Below, in pieces: positions 10,756-21,510 of a stretch of DNA of 64,000 bases; position 1 is the stretch's first letter, and every line of letters begins with the position of its first letter. The stretch covers positions 52,065,891 to 52,129,890 of the forward strand of contig JALGPY010000003.1 in the NCBI GenBank assembly GCA_023055425.1, in the 5' to 3' direction. Below the pieces are notes generated by a model that worked only from the letters and a program-made list of their open reading frames with translations, was not told the DNA's origin and did not search any database. This DNA is from Linanthus parryae (lineage: Eukaryota; Streptophyta; Magnoliopsida; Ericales; Polemoniaceae). Position numbers and translations under genes: made by a program.

Positions 10756-12073
10756 ACAGCGCCATTCCACCCATCATTTTTTGACAAGCTTAGTGGATAG
10801 AACGGGGACCCCCGGATCAAAGCGGAGAATTTTTGGAGTGAGAATTATTGCAAATTCCAGTTTCATTCATTTATACCTAGAATATCCGGGCTGGCAGGTC
10901 CCCTAAGACCAGATTACGTGTTATAGAGAAGAAAGAATGTCATTTCAGTGATAGAGAAGTCAGGAAATAGAACAAGTAGAATAGAGAATAGTTCATGTGA
11001 AACTGAAACAAATTCATGAGAAAAGAATTCACTACTAATATAACTACTATAACACTAGCTTCATTGATTGATTGCTTGGAACAACTAATGAAAGAATGTA
11101 TCTGTAAATGAATTCAGTGAACTAGAGAATGAACTGTACTTGCTTTCTTGTCTTGATTGACTGTGTAACTGTTTGTTTCTTTCCTTCCTTCGTTTGCTTC
11201 CGATTGATTGAATGAATGAGGATTAGAACTAGGCTTGCCTTATTGATTGAATGTGAACTACTAGCCTTATTGAATGAAATGAGCAACTACGCTACCGGAT
11301 GCCTGCCATCCTTCTATTATTCAATTTCCTATATTTGTATTGATTGAATTTCGTGTGTTAAGCAATTACGCTTCCAAAGACTAGTCTTGCAGCCGATGCT
11401 GCTATAGAAGATGTAGCGCTAGGGCTGCTGTTCCTTCAGCCATTGGCTCAGATGTACGACTTCTTCTCTTAAGATACGGCACCTTGGGACAGGGTGATCT
11501 GGGAAAGACTTCGATTGTTGTTCAATCATCACTTATTCTAATTGAAAATCATGTTTCTATTTACAGACCAGTACGATAGCCGTGGAACCTGCTGCTTTGC
11601 TTCAAAAGATGGATGTTTGTTTGCCCATCGATGCAGATGCAGCCAATGCCTTTTCGTAAGGTATTTGACTTTCTTCGACATTTGCTCTTTCAATGAGAGG
11701 CTAGAGGAAGGGGGCTTGTACCAGTTGCTTCTTTCCGGTAACTTCAATTGACTTTAATACATATTTCCTAGTCTAGCGGGTCATTTAGAATAGGTGCCAG
11801 GCAATAAAGCAAGCGAAAGGAAAGGCATTGAAGAATCAAAAGATAGGCGATGAATGAAGAAGGAGTGGGCCTTTCGCCCGCTCGCGGGAGGCGTTTACCA
11901 ACAATGGTAGGAAGTTAAGTTGGACAAGAAATAGTTATAGCAATGGGATGGGTACATAAACCAACATGGGAGCATACGTGACAGATGGCTTAGGGCCTTC
12001 TTTTCTTTTCTATTAAATAAAAGATATTTCGAGTAGCTAAGGTTTGCAAATGTATGGAGTTAAGCCATTAGTA
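10756..12073. other. Unassigned spacer
   Basis: No gene is recognised. Bases 11040-11350 repeat the TTGATTGATTG / GAATGAATGAGG style. Overlapping frames at 11538-11751 on both strands lack motifs. A GGGGGCTTGTACC repeat core lies at 11710-11722. Confidence 0.4.
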
Positions 12074-12125
12074 GGTGGTATGGTAGAGTGGCTTAAGCCA
12101 TTGGTTTGACTTCATATGTACAACC
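12074..12125 (+). pseudogene. trnS-GCU-like 5' relic
   Basis: The stretch GGTGGTATGGTAGAGTGGCT continues into TAAGCCATTGGTTTG and closely follows the 5' half of plant mitochondrial tRNA-Ser(GCU), whose usual text is GGAGGTATGGCTGAGTGGCT then TAAGGCATTGGTTTG. After TTTG the anticodon GCT is lost, and no variable arm, T-arm or acceptor 3' strand follows. It is a truncated copy and could not fold as a tRNA. The identification is by memory of the family sequence. Confidence 0.55.
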
Positions 12126-13792
12126 GTAATAGAATCGGAATTATACTTAGCAACATAGCACAAGAACGACAGTGAGACCTTCCACCGTAGGGAGAGAGGA
12201 GAAGCCATTAGAATAGTAGTTCTAGCCCTTACGCCCCATACCGACCACCCCTTGATCCGAAAGCCAAGGGAAGAGGGGGCGTGAGACCGAAGACAAAAAT
12301 CCTTGCTAGACTCTACAATTTATTTCATTGGCGGTGGTAATCTTATCACTTAATAAAAACTACTCTCCTCTGGGGATGGAGTCGAATTTGTAGAATTTTA
12401 CTTAGTGATTGGTCCGAACGATCCCCCGCTACAGAAAAAGGGAGGCTTGTCCCAATCCCGTTACAATACATCACTATCACATGAGAACTTACGAAAGATC
12501 ATCACTTTTGTTTTGGCTCGACTATGCCTTCTAAAAGGAGGGCTAGACTAGTCATTGTACTTCTAATAAATTTCTTTTTTCTATGCTATGGGAACTACTT
12601 GAGTAGCTTCTCCTCTACCTATAACCCCCTAGGGCTGGGGTTGGTACTGATTACCGAGGTCGAGTGCTACGTTACAATAGAAAGGACTCCTTCCTAAGGT
12701 AGAACGAATGAGGGTTTACCTAAAGACAAGGTAGAGTAGCAGTCAGTTTCGAATAGGCAGCCAAGGTATTCGTTACAAGAAAGTTCAAAAAATATGAAAT
12801 TCTCCGGTTTACAACACGACTTTGTTTTTGTTTCTTCCCAACGGGGAGGGGGCTTTTCATTCAGTTTCTACCGAAAGAAAAGAACCAAACTGGGAATCCC
12901 GTCTCCAAGAAGAGAAGTAATGCAACCAACCTCTTTCGATTCTTCGTCTTCGATAGGCGCGAGATCCTCATATAAGGAATTGCTCTAAAATGGAATTGGT
13001 TATAGGGATTTATTTGACAACACCCTTACCAGCATCAACATCCCCTTCTTCCTTTTCCTATTCTTCCTCTTCGATTTGACTACGCTCGCCCTATTCGAAT
13101 AGTATAGTTTATCGTCTAACATATGCTTGGATTCCGAGGGTTAAAATACTTTGACCAAAGGGAGAGGGTTAGGTTTCAAAGGTTTGTCTTGGTTGTTTTT
13201 TTTACCTCTTCTAGGAATCTTCTTGCGCTGTTTCCTTCTGATGTAGTGGTCGGTACTTCTACAATATAAGAAGTATCAAGTCAGTAGAGACTTCAAGTAG
13301 CACGACTTATATATAACTTATAATAAGAGAAGACTTTCAAACGAAGCCATATCATAAGATAAAAGAGCCATACTATAATAGAAGATTACCTGACACCACT
13401 CAAATCCAGTTTTCTTTAATTCCTAGCCTAGGTCTCCGAATTAGATTGAGGGTACAATCCTTAATCTGTTCTATACTATAATCTTCCTATTCGTTCTAGG
13501 TCGAAGCTGAAGCCCTTAGGTGGCATATCGAGAAAGAAAGCTCGATATGAAATTGCGTACATAATAGAGAACTTATCCAGTGTTGTGATAGAGGTTGTCG
13601 ATCTGAAAGCACATCTATCCAATGGACGGTCGGATTTCCCACGCGGACTTCTGTATGACCAGGTTTTTCCATTTCGGGATGAGCGAGTAAGTTCTTCAAC
13701 CACTCCCAACTCTAGACGACGCATATCCAATTTGGTTCATGCACTTGACTCAACACAATGCATTTTTGCTGCTAGGGCAGATATGCCAATCT
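12126..13792. other. Unassigned spacer
   Basis: No gene is assigned. Frames at 12794-12988 and 13585-13794 (plus) and 13476-13730 (minus) are short and lack motifs I know. Confidence 0.4.
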
Positions 13793-13863
13793 AACTCAAA
13801 AGAAGAGTTTGATCCTGGACCCTATAATCATGCTAACTATATGCTTAACACATGCCAGTCGAA
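13793..13863 (+). pseudogene. rrn18: 5' end fragment of mitochondrial 18S (small subunit) rRNA
   Basis: CTCAAAAGAAGAGTTTGATC at 13793 then CTGG reproduces the conserved start of small-subunit rRNA, which includes the universal AGAGTTTGATC primer region. After a short altered part, GCTAACTATATGCTTAACAC followed by ATGCCAGTCGAA matches the next conserved block. The rest of the roughly 1.9-kb rRNA is absent, because mttB sequence begins within about 20 bases. It is a recombination scrap and not a working rRNA gene. Confidence 0.85.
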
Positions 13864-13954
13864 GATTTCTTTTGATACCTGAGTTAGAATCTCATCCTAT
13901 CCTATCTTTTTTCATTTTAATTACTTATATATATCCTATGAATTTCATTTAGCA

Positions 13955-14671
13955 TTGGAAACTATTTTAGGAGAAGTTCGAAGCCGTTTCGTTTGGATAT
14001 TGATTGGCCTTGGTTTGACATGTTTTACGTGTTATTGGTTCTCGGAAGAGTTAATTTTTCTATTAGCAAAACCCTTTTTTACCCTGCCCTTGGACTCGTA
14101 TTTTGTTTGTACACAATTAACGGAGGCCTTCTCGACATATTTTGCAATGTCTTCAATAGCATGCTCTTACTTCGTCTTTCCCTTTATAAGTTATCAAATT
14201 TGGTGCTTTTTGATCCCCAGTTGCTATGGGGAACAAAGGACGAAATACAATCGATTTTTCAATTTAAGTGGTTTTTGCTTCTCCTTGCTCCTGTTCCTAA
14301 CTTTTACCTGGGTAGTTCCCAATGTTTGGCACTTTCTATACTTCATGGGTGCAACATCAACAAATTTGCTCATGATCAAGTTACAACCTAAGATCTATGA
14401 CTATATTATGTTAACTGTTCGTATTTTGTTCATTTCATCGGTATGCTCCAAGGTACCTGTAATTGTGATCTGTCGTTTTTTGTTGGTTTTTTCACTTTTC
14501 ACAGCTGCTCTTTCCACACCTCCGGATATCTGGTGCCAAATCGTCGCCTTTTTCCTTATTTCTTTTATAATAGAGTTGGCTATTTTTGTGGCATTGATTA
14601 TAAAAGTTCGTGAAGAGGGTTGGACGAGTGGAATGAGGGAGAGCGGCTCGATCGAGAAAAAAGAAGAGTAG
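13955..14671 (+). CDS. mttB: MttB / TatC-like membrane transporter subunit
   Basis: MttB (orfX) is the plant mitochondrial homologue of TatC, the multi-spanning core of the twin-arginine translocase. The frame is open for 238 codons with hydrophobic segments typical of TatC. Recognised blocks in order are [101 protein letters not shown] and [16 protein letters not shown]. Oddities: VIVICR joins directly to FLLVFSLF, so about 16 residues present in other angiosperms (usually around LPEPRG...NNR) are missing in frame. A TAG ends the frame where other plants read on; the next codons (PPRTWQSHYQ) still match their tail. No ATG is in frame: the track starts at TTG 13955, and homology extends up to about 13883. 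A missing ATG is usual for this gene. Confidence 0.88.
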   Translation: METILGEVRSRFVWILIGLGLTCFTCYWFSEELIFLLAKPFFTLPLDSYFVCTQLTEAFSTYFAMSSIACSYFVFPFISYQIWCFLIPSCYGEQRTKYNRFFNLSGFCFSLLLFLTFTWVVPNVWHFLYFMGATSTNLLMIKLQPKIYDYIMLTVRILFISSVCSKVPVIVICRFLLVFSLFTAALSTPPDIWCQIVAFFLISFIIELAIFVALIIKVREEGWTSGMRESGSIEKKEE

Positions 14672-14674
14672 CCC

Positions 14675-17600
14675 CCTAGAACCTGGCAAAGTCATTATCA
14701 ATTCATTCCCGAGCAATTCTCAACCGGAAACATTCCCGTAAAGATTTTAACACACAGAAGACTCCTTACCGCTCCGTGGGGAGCAGGATGAGTGATACAT
14801 CTGGCGAGCGCCGGTGAAGAACGCAAGCAAAGCTGGAGCTCGAGTATTTTTTTTCCTTCAAGAAAAAGGAGGCGGACTGGTAAGAAGGCCCCCACATAGG
14901 GGGAGCGAGCCGAAAAGCTCAACTTTGCGGAGCGGACTAATCTCCGTACCGCCGCCCTTACCCATCTATAAAAAGCCTGCGGGAAGCGGCGAAGAGCTAT
15001 TCCCCTGCTTCCAATCGAAGATACAAAATACTAATTTATTTGTTCTCTTCATACCGCTTGTTGATTCTATTGGATGGAACAGGTGCTTTAGCGAAGTGAG
15101 CTCTAAGCCTACTTTATATAGAATATAGAATTTTGAAAGAGAATCTCTAGCCGGTGAAGGTCGAACATTGCTTGATACTACTCTCAGTGCTTGCCTTGAA
15201 TTTCTATTGGAGGTGATATCACATGAGCTAATCTAATCTTTTGGCTTAGCCAACAAGTAATCGAAGGAGCAACTTCTATTAGTATTTCTTACATAAGCAA
15301 GTCCTATTCCCTTCCATTGTTAGAAGTAGGTAGTGCGAAGACAAGGGACAGCGACGAAAGTAAAAACTTCTACAGCATCCTTCGATGCCCTTTTCTTGCC
15401 TTCCTTTATAATAGTATAATCCTGAATATCAAAGAATCATCCAAAAGCACTTCGTTCGGCAGATACTTCAACTTCGTCGGCGCCGGTAAACCATTTCTTT
15501 CGAAGAAGATATATTGGATGAGAGCCTCTTCGTCGATCAGCTCAAAACGACTAAGCCAACTCAACTCCTATGAAAGGACGGTGTGCTATTCCCTTTTTGT
15601 CTTTCTGACTCGAGTAGCGCATGGGAGTTTACCAGGTTCTACCTCTCTTTTGCCGTAGCGCGGGCATTTGCTATAGATAAATCTACGAAAAAAGAAGATC
15701 ATCGCCCTTGGATGCCTTTTGCCGCGTTCAGTACAGGACTTTCAGTGAGAAGGACAACGTATCAGCTCAAGAAGAGGGCTATCCATAAGAGCTATTTCCA
15801 AGGGTCCAAGCATATCTCGAAGTGCTTTAACTCACCCCACCCCGTGAGAGAAGATCGTTTGGTTCCAGTCCGAAAGAAGGACTACGTAAGTCGCTCATGT
15901 GACATTACCTGGCCCTACCCTATATATAGAATTAAATAATCGAAGTCGAAAGGATCCCGAGCTACCATAAAAGGAGGGAGAATAGTGGAAGCGAGCCCTC
16001 ACCCTTCGAGAGCAGGCGGATTGCGATTAGGTTAGAGTTCAGTGAGCTAGGAAGCTGGCTATATTGAGTATTTGCGGTCCGTCAACGGAGCTAATAAGGG
16101 AGGGCGAGCAAGCCAAGCCCATCGGCAGCAAGAGATGTTTATTCATTGGAAACAACAGTTACAGGGTCAGCTCATAATAGAACAGCAGAAGAGATGTGCT
16201 CCGGCTTATGCGTCTCTTTCGATTAGCTTGTGTTAAGCATATAACTATCCCTCCTTAGGAAACCTACTTTTCCGTAAAAACCACTTTATCCTAGTTAACC
16301 TTATCCGGGCTTCGTCTTGGCAAAACTGAGACATGGATTCATCGGATCTCTCATATTTCGCATCAGTGGAAGGATATTCTTTTTTTCTTCTTACATTTTC
16401 TTACCTTTCTAAATAAAAAAATGGAGGGTCACGGAAAATACTAGGCATTCGATTAGATCCCCTTCGGATCTTTCAAATGTTATGAGGAAAAGAGAAAAAT
16501 ATACGTCTTGGTATTAGTTCCGCTCGCATGAACATTCATTAGATTCTATTTCTGTTCTTTATTCTTAAGAGACAGCCCCTGATTTATGTGTCAAAATCTA
16601 CAGTATACGTACTATCGGAAACGGAAATTTAGTACGTTAGCCTAGCAGCTGAAGCGAACCGGTACGGAGGGGCTTTACTTTAGCCTTCGACCAACCCTTG
16701 CGCCTACTTTAGCGTTCGACCAATAGGGAGATAGCGAAGTGCCTTCAATAGTGACCGATAGGTCAAGAGTTAGGGCCAAGGATTGGGCTCGCACGTAGTA
16801 CTCAGGACTTACGCCCCCTACCCCTAGGACTAAGGTAGCTGAAAAGGATGGATCTAGGCCTCATGTATCCTTTACACACATTAAGTTAAGGAGGGTTTTG
16901 GTTGAAATCTGACTCGTAACTAAGCGCTAAAGTATCTAAAGTATTAGATTGCTTCATTACCCGGGCTCCTCGAAGGAGGGAAGTTTGGTGTATCTAACGG
17001 AAATCCTACTCCTTAGGAAGCCCCAAGTGTACTTCGTTAAACCCCTGATTTGGGGAGTCAAAGGAAGAAGTCTGCTCTTCTAGGCCTTTCCCGGGAGGAG
17101 CGGACCTAGAGCTGCGGTATCAGATGCCTTTGGGCGCAACTACCAGATTCAAAGGATGAAAGCGGCTTCCAAAGTTGGAGGAAGTTGATTCCCAGGGTGC
17201 AGGTGGAGTCCCACCCAAGGGCAAAAGAAGCAGAATTGCTTTTTCCTAATGAGTAAAAAGGTAGCGATGGTCTAAGGAAGGGGCGAAGTACCCATTCGAA
17301 TAGGCCTCTATTAGCCATCTTCTATTGCCAGGTCCTTCCACCAATGGTAGAAGCTACTCTCACTGCATCGAAGAGCGATACCAACTCTGAAACAAGAGAT
17401 GTATTTTCTCCTTCGATTACAACAATACAAAAAGAAGAAAATATCCTATAGAAGTGGATTCCAGCACTCGGCTTACTCTCGCACCTTAGCAACTTTCTAC
17501 ATCCCTTGGCCCCAGTAACTGTACTTAATAGAATAGAAAGAATGCTTACTTCTACCCGGATTTGAAATCATTAGGACAAGGCTTGGAACATCGGTTTACG

Positions 17601-18604
17601 TGCCTATCACCAGGTTCGATGCCATAGGAAGTTTTACAGCTGCACGGGCATTTTCATTTGATTCCTGCAGATGTGAAGATTGCAGTTGATGGGATGCTAG
17701 CGTTCAAAGAGAACGATATGGACAGAATAATCCCTAAGTGATGTTCATAAGTTCAAGCAATTATTATTGTCCTTAGTGGACGGGTGGGAATGCTGTTTCC
17801 AAGGACTACTCTTTTGTAGTGAATGCCAACCACCAATCAGTTTAGTCCTAACTCACTTGGTTTTACTACCTTTCTGTTTCACTAAGGGAATGCGGAATCT
17901 TCTCATACGCCTCTTCTAGGAGGGACTAGGTCCAAGGAGCTACTTCGGTTACGCCTTTGTTTGAATCTATTCTCCATTGGGGAGCAGAGCAGGGTAATAC
18001 CCTAGGAATCGCCATTAAGCAGGGGGAAACTAATTGAATCTGTACGGAGGGGTGGGAACGCCTTTAACGATGGATTGTATTCTACTTCTCCGGAACCTAG
18101 GACTCCGAAAAAAGAGAAGATATATTGGGTTGAATTGCAGGATTCCTTCCCGCTATTGATAATAAAAATTGACTTTTCATTCGCCTGTCGCCTCACTTCT
18201 AGGCAAGGATATTCATTCGTGAGTGAATTATCTGAATGAATAAGCGAGATCAAGCTGTTTAGTCAAATGCGTGAGTACGCAAATTAGCCGAATAAGCGCG
18301 AGCACCAGCATAGAAGTACGCGGAAAGTCCCGTCGTCTAGGATAAGGGAAGTAAGGGCTGCTTCCTCGGTTGATTGAGATACAATGCGGGAACAGCTGCT
18401 TCTAGCGATTTCTTCTCTTACGCTGTAGGGCATCAATCAATATCGAAACAGAGGAAAAGAGAAAGAAAAGAGTGATCGAGTTGAGGATGATGTTACCCTT
18501 TCCTTCTCTTGTTGAAGAATGGTTTCATTCATTCGGATGGGAACTGCGGGAAAGAGATGTGAAAGCCCTAGTGTTGCTTGGACAGCGATGTGTTAAGCAT
18601 ATAA
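14675..18604. other. Unassigned spacer with short dispersed repeats
   Basis: The first bases still match the mttB 3' region. I recognise no further gene. Frames at 14814-15128, 15317-15658 and 15583-15939 are over 100 codons but overlap in two frames and show no known motif. Short repeats shared with other parts of the window occur at 16229-16247 (again at 18589-18607) and 16467-16487 (again at 19630-19650). Confidence 0.4.
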
Positions 18605-18660
18605 CTAGCCATGAAAGGATAGATCCTTTCGCTTTTGATAGGTAAGTGTGGATTCGAACC
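18589..18660. repeat. Two short dispersed repeats at the nad6 3' end
   Basis: TGTGTTAAGCATATAACTA at 18589-18607 recurs at 16229-16247. CTTTCGCTTTTGATAGGTAA followed by GTGTGGATTCGAACC at 18626-18660 recurs with a few changes at 25115-25149. The nad6 stop codon and the extra C-terminal codons lie in these repeats. The second resembles a tRNA T-arm when read on the minus strand, but no full tRNA surrounds either copy. Confidence 0.8.
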
Positions 18661-19345
18661 ACTTTGGAGCCATGTCTTTCTCCATACCTTTAACCGAGTC
18701 TCTTTCTTTTCTTTGACTGCTTGCCCTTTCTTTAGTAGATAGTGTGTCTGTCGTCCTCCTCATTATAGTCCTCCTAAAATCAATAGCATTTCGTCGGAAT
18801 ACATCCTGTCTTTTCACCTTAGTAGTCCTATGCATAGTCAGTACTATAGCACCAATCATGGCTGCTAATAAAATCAGACTAGAAAGCAAAAACCAGACGA
18901 AATAGTAGGTATAAAGTAAATTGCCCAATGTTTCCAAATTAGTCAAACTTCCCACCTTTCCGGCATAAACGATATAAGCCAGAGAGGTCGTTTTTCTTTG
19001 GGTTTGTAGTAGTGGAACGCTTTCATTATCTAAAATGAAAAACATTTCCCACCAAAAGATGAGTCCAATAATAGCACTCACTGGTAAATAGCGCAATACT
19101 TCTTCATGAATCTCCGCTATTTGAATATGGAACATCATAACAACGAATAGGAATAAAACGTCTATAGCCCCTATATAAACTACTAGGAAGATAATAGCAA
19201 AGAAGTCGAGACCTAACAAAAGAAGTAAACCTGACGTGTCGCAAAAGACTAGGATAAAGAACAAAACGGAATGTACAGGATTTTTTGCGCGTACAACCAT
19301 CAAACCAGAGACCAAATCAAGGCTTAACAAAACAGATAATATCAT
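18605..19345 (-). CDS. nad6: NADH dehydrogenase subunit 6
   Basis: This is a membrane subunit of respiratory complex I. The start is ATG at 19345 (MILSVLLSLDLVSGLMVVRA). Blocks KNPVHSVLFFILVFCDTSG, LLLLLGLDFFAIIFLVVYIG, VVMMFHIQIAEIHEEVLRYL, GLIFWWEMFFILDNES, GNLLYTYYFVWFLL and VLTMHRTTKVKRQDVFRRNA are all clear, with five or so hydrophobic spans. The frame is uninterrupted. Positions that other angiosperms change by C-to-U editing (for example VVRA, FFILVFCD, IFLVVYIG) are already T in the DNA. The usual protein ends about 205 residues in, near TTDPLTIY. Here the frame runs to 246 because the end has been replaced, and the tail is encoded by dispersed-repeat DNA. It lies downstream of the rps4 relic on the same strand, a common angiosperm arrangement. 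It is the most likely working protein gene in the window. Confidence 0.95.
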   Translation of the reverse strand: MILSVLLSLDLVSGLMVVRAKNPVHSVLFFILVFCDTSGLLLLLGLDFFAIIFLVVYIGAIDVLFLFVVMMFHIQIAEIHEEVLRYLPVSAIIGLIFWWEMFFILDNESVPLLQTQRKTTSLAYIVYAGKVGSLTNLETLGNLLYTYYFVWFLLSSLILLAAMIGAIVLTMHRTTKVKRQDVFRRNAIDFRRTIMRRTTDTLSTKERASSQRKERDSVKGMEKDMAPKWFESTLTYQKRKDLSFHG

Positions 19346-19635
19346 GGTACGTCGTCCTTCCCTGAAATGGGACTTTCATGCTAGAGCAAAAAACAGGCAT
19401 GAAAGTCGATCTATTACAACCAGCGCGGTTGTTCATATTTCATTTTCTTCTTCTAAGCTCTTAGAAAAAAAAAGACTCACTGAGTTACTTACGGAATCTC
19501 AAATATCTCCAAGAATTTCTTATGTATGTGTCCAGTCAGAGGTCCGGCTTTCTTCTCCCCCAACAAGTAATCAAAGATTACGCGTTAGGAACAAAAGATA
19601 AGAAACACTACATCTTTTCTGTAGATTTAGATCTT

Positions 19636-20760
19636 TCAAATGTTGTGAGGGATCTTCCCTATGTTAGGTCCATAAAAGACCAAAACTTTTAGTGTTCTAT
19701 AATTGACCTCCAGATAATGAGTAGGTAGTTCGCTCCTTTTTCTTTTTCTCTTCACAGTCAACTGATGTGGGAATGTGGAGCAGTAAGTCCAATTACTATA
19801 TAAAGATGAGTAGTAAATTATCTGACTTCTTGTTTTAGTAGGAGGATTATGCCTTGGTACGAGGGGGCTTATACCCTTGAGGGCTCGGGCTCTTCTCACT
19901 ATCGATATAAGGGGGCTTGTACCCTCAAGGGCTCTCACTATCGATCGAAGGCGGCTTGTAATTATACCCCTTATCGATAATAATAATAAGGATTTGAAAG
20001 AATAGAAATTCCTCTTCATTCTCTTGTTCTCAGCGAAGAAACTGCCTAAGCATACTTTTTCGGATCCATACATCTTTGTTCTTTCTAAGTCTTCTTCTTG
20101 CATAGAAGAACGCAACTTTTCCAATAAATCGGATGTTAGTAGTGCGCGGCATCCCCTCTGAGTTATCAGTCGGCGTAAAAATTGAGTTTTTCTTTTTCTC
20201 CACATTCTTACCGGGAGATCCAGGAATTTCCCTATTTGATTGGAAACTATTGTTTTGATATAGAACGATCTCCGTATAAGAGAGCAGCGGGATTTTCGCA
20301 TCATTTTTTTGAAAGGATATTAGATCACCCGGGGAGACTTGAAAATGAATAATGCTAACTATTCCATTATTCAAACAAATCCTTGATGACTTATCAGCTG
20401 CCTTGCTTGAGGAATAGTTTCACAAAAATGGATACGAACCAGAATAACGTCCAATCTTCTTTCTAAATTGAGTAGAAAGTGGATATATGAAGTTCCTTCT
20501 CTTCTTCCTCTGTGAATCTCTGTGATGGGAAAATCCCCATAAAAAAGGGACAACTTTCGTGTAGTTTGTAATTGGATGTAACTGCTAAGATTTTCTCTCG
20601 AAGAAAGATTTCTCTTAATAGAACTCTTCTTCTTTCTCAATCTTCGGAGAATACGGCGTTGTATTATTGATAGTTCTCTGTTCCACACGTTTCCTAAAAG
20701 TAGACGACACGTTTTAAATCGCAAGGCATATCTCGTTAAATCAGTCTTTTTCGCTACATC
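19636..20760 (-). pseudogene. rps4: Mitochondrial ribosomal protein S4, frameshifted
   Basis: S4 binds small-subunit rRNA. Homology starts around 20755 (AKKTDLTRYALRFKTCRLLL) and continues GNVWNRELSIIQRRILRRL, YIQLQTTRKLSLFYGDFPIT, IHFCETIPQARQLISH; then in a second frame IVSIIHFQVSPGDLISFQ; then in a third frame RMWRKRKTQF, RSSMQEEDLERTKMYGSEKV, RMKRNFYSF and ELPTHYLEVNYRTLKVLVFY plus GPNIG. One frameshift is near 20388 and another at an A-run near 20305. About 38 extra codons inside the third frame are short-repeat DNA (19857-19978). The end reads TGA where CGA is usual, and the last 20 or so family codons are lost. No ATG is found upstream. Two frameshifts make it non-functional unless they are base-calling errors at homopolymers. 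Confidence 0.88.
19857..19978. repeat. Three tandem copies of a short dispersed repeat inside rps4
   Basis: Three copies follow each other: GAGGGGGCTTATACCCTTGA (19860) with CTCACTATCGATAT; AAGGGGGCTTGTACCCTCAA (19909) with GGGCTCTCACTATCGATCG; and AAGGCGGCTTGTAATTATAC (19949) with CCCTTATCGAT. The unit is roughly 40-50 bases. It interrupts the rps4 homology between RMKRNFYSF and the C-terminal part, so it is an insertion relative to other plants. Confidence 0.8.
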
Positions 20761-21163
20761 GCGTATAAAGTAGAAGATTACTTGTTGGTTTGAATCCTCT
20801 GCTGCAGGCGGGCGGATAGAGGCAGATAGAGAATGTCCTACTTCGATCCAGCAACTTGCTTGTTAGGAGTAGGTTTGAGCTTGCCCGGCAACAAGTAAGA
20901 AAAGACTATAAACTCCATTCCGTTAGTCCGATTGAGATTGCTCCTTACCCTACCAAGCTTCCTGAGTCGCCAGTCAATTCATTTAAATGGGACCTCTCTT
21001 CTGCGAAAGCTTTATTTTCTTCTTCTAAGGAATTTAGCCAGGGTTCGTGGAGCTAGTCCTATCTGCCTGCGAATGGGTTTGTTGATGTTGGCCGAAATGA
21101 AGCGTAAGTAGGGCGGGTAGTGGAATCCCTTGGGCGAAGTTACCGCAAGCCTAGGTGAAAATA
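20761..21163. other. Unassigned spacer
   Basis: Between rps4 and the repeat cluster. The frame 20856-21056 has no motif. Nothing else seen. Confidence 0.4.
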
Positions 21164-21510
21164 GGTACTGAGCCCCCTCTCACTACCGTTCGAGTACATA
21201 AATGCCCTCTCCTTTCAGTCGAGTCTTTCACCCTCTCCTTTCAGTCGAGTCTTTCACCCTCTCCTTTCAGCCGAGTCTTTCACCCTCTCCTTTCAGTCGA
21301 GTCTTTCACCCTCTCCTTTCAGTCGAGCCTTTCACCCTCTCCTTTCAGTCGAGTCTTTCACCCTCTCCTTTCAGTCGAGTCTTTCACCCTCTCCCTTTGG
21401 TTGAGCTGGTCTACGCCCACCCTCTCACTATCGTTCTTCGCTTTTACCCTCTCCTTTTAGTCGAACTATAAAAGCCTCTCACTATCGATCGAAGGTACTA
21501 GCCGCCTTCG
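21164..21510. repeat. Repeat cluster built on CCCTCTC / CACTATCG motifs
   Basis: It starts GGTACTGAGCCCCCTCTCAC (21164), nearly identical to 27349-27372, passes through the 26-bp minisatellite, then CCCTCTCACTATCGTTC (21420), CCCTCTCCTTTTAGTCGAAC, and ends CCTCTCACTATCGATCGAAG plus GTACTAGCCGCC (21478-21502). The last copy supplies the final codons and the stop codon of ccmC on the minus strand. Confidence 0.85.
21205..21386. repeat. 26-bp minisatellite, seven copies
   Basis: The unit begins CCCTCTCCTTTCAGTCGAGT and ends CTTTCA. It repeats seven times without a gap from 21205 to 21386 with only two single-base changes (C for T in copy 3, C for T in copy 5), then decays. Because 26 is not a multiple of 3 the array is open in several frames and gives repeated-peptide frames, which are not genes. 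Confidence 0.97.

Noticed and set aside
18640..18665. tRNA T-arm-like sequence AGTGGTTCGAATCCACA (minus) and its copy at 25125
   Set aside because: No acceptor or anticodon arms fit around either copy; treated as a dispersed repeat.
21155..21471. Frames of 89-101 codons with repeated SFTLSFQSS peptides
   Set aside because: Pure translation of the 26-bp minisatellite in several frames.
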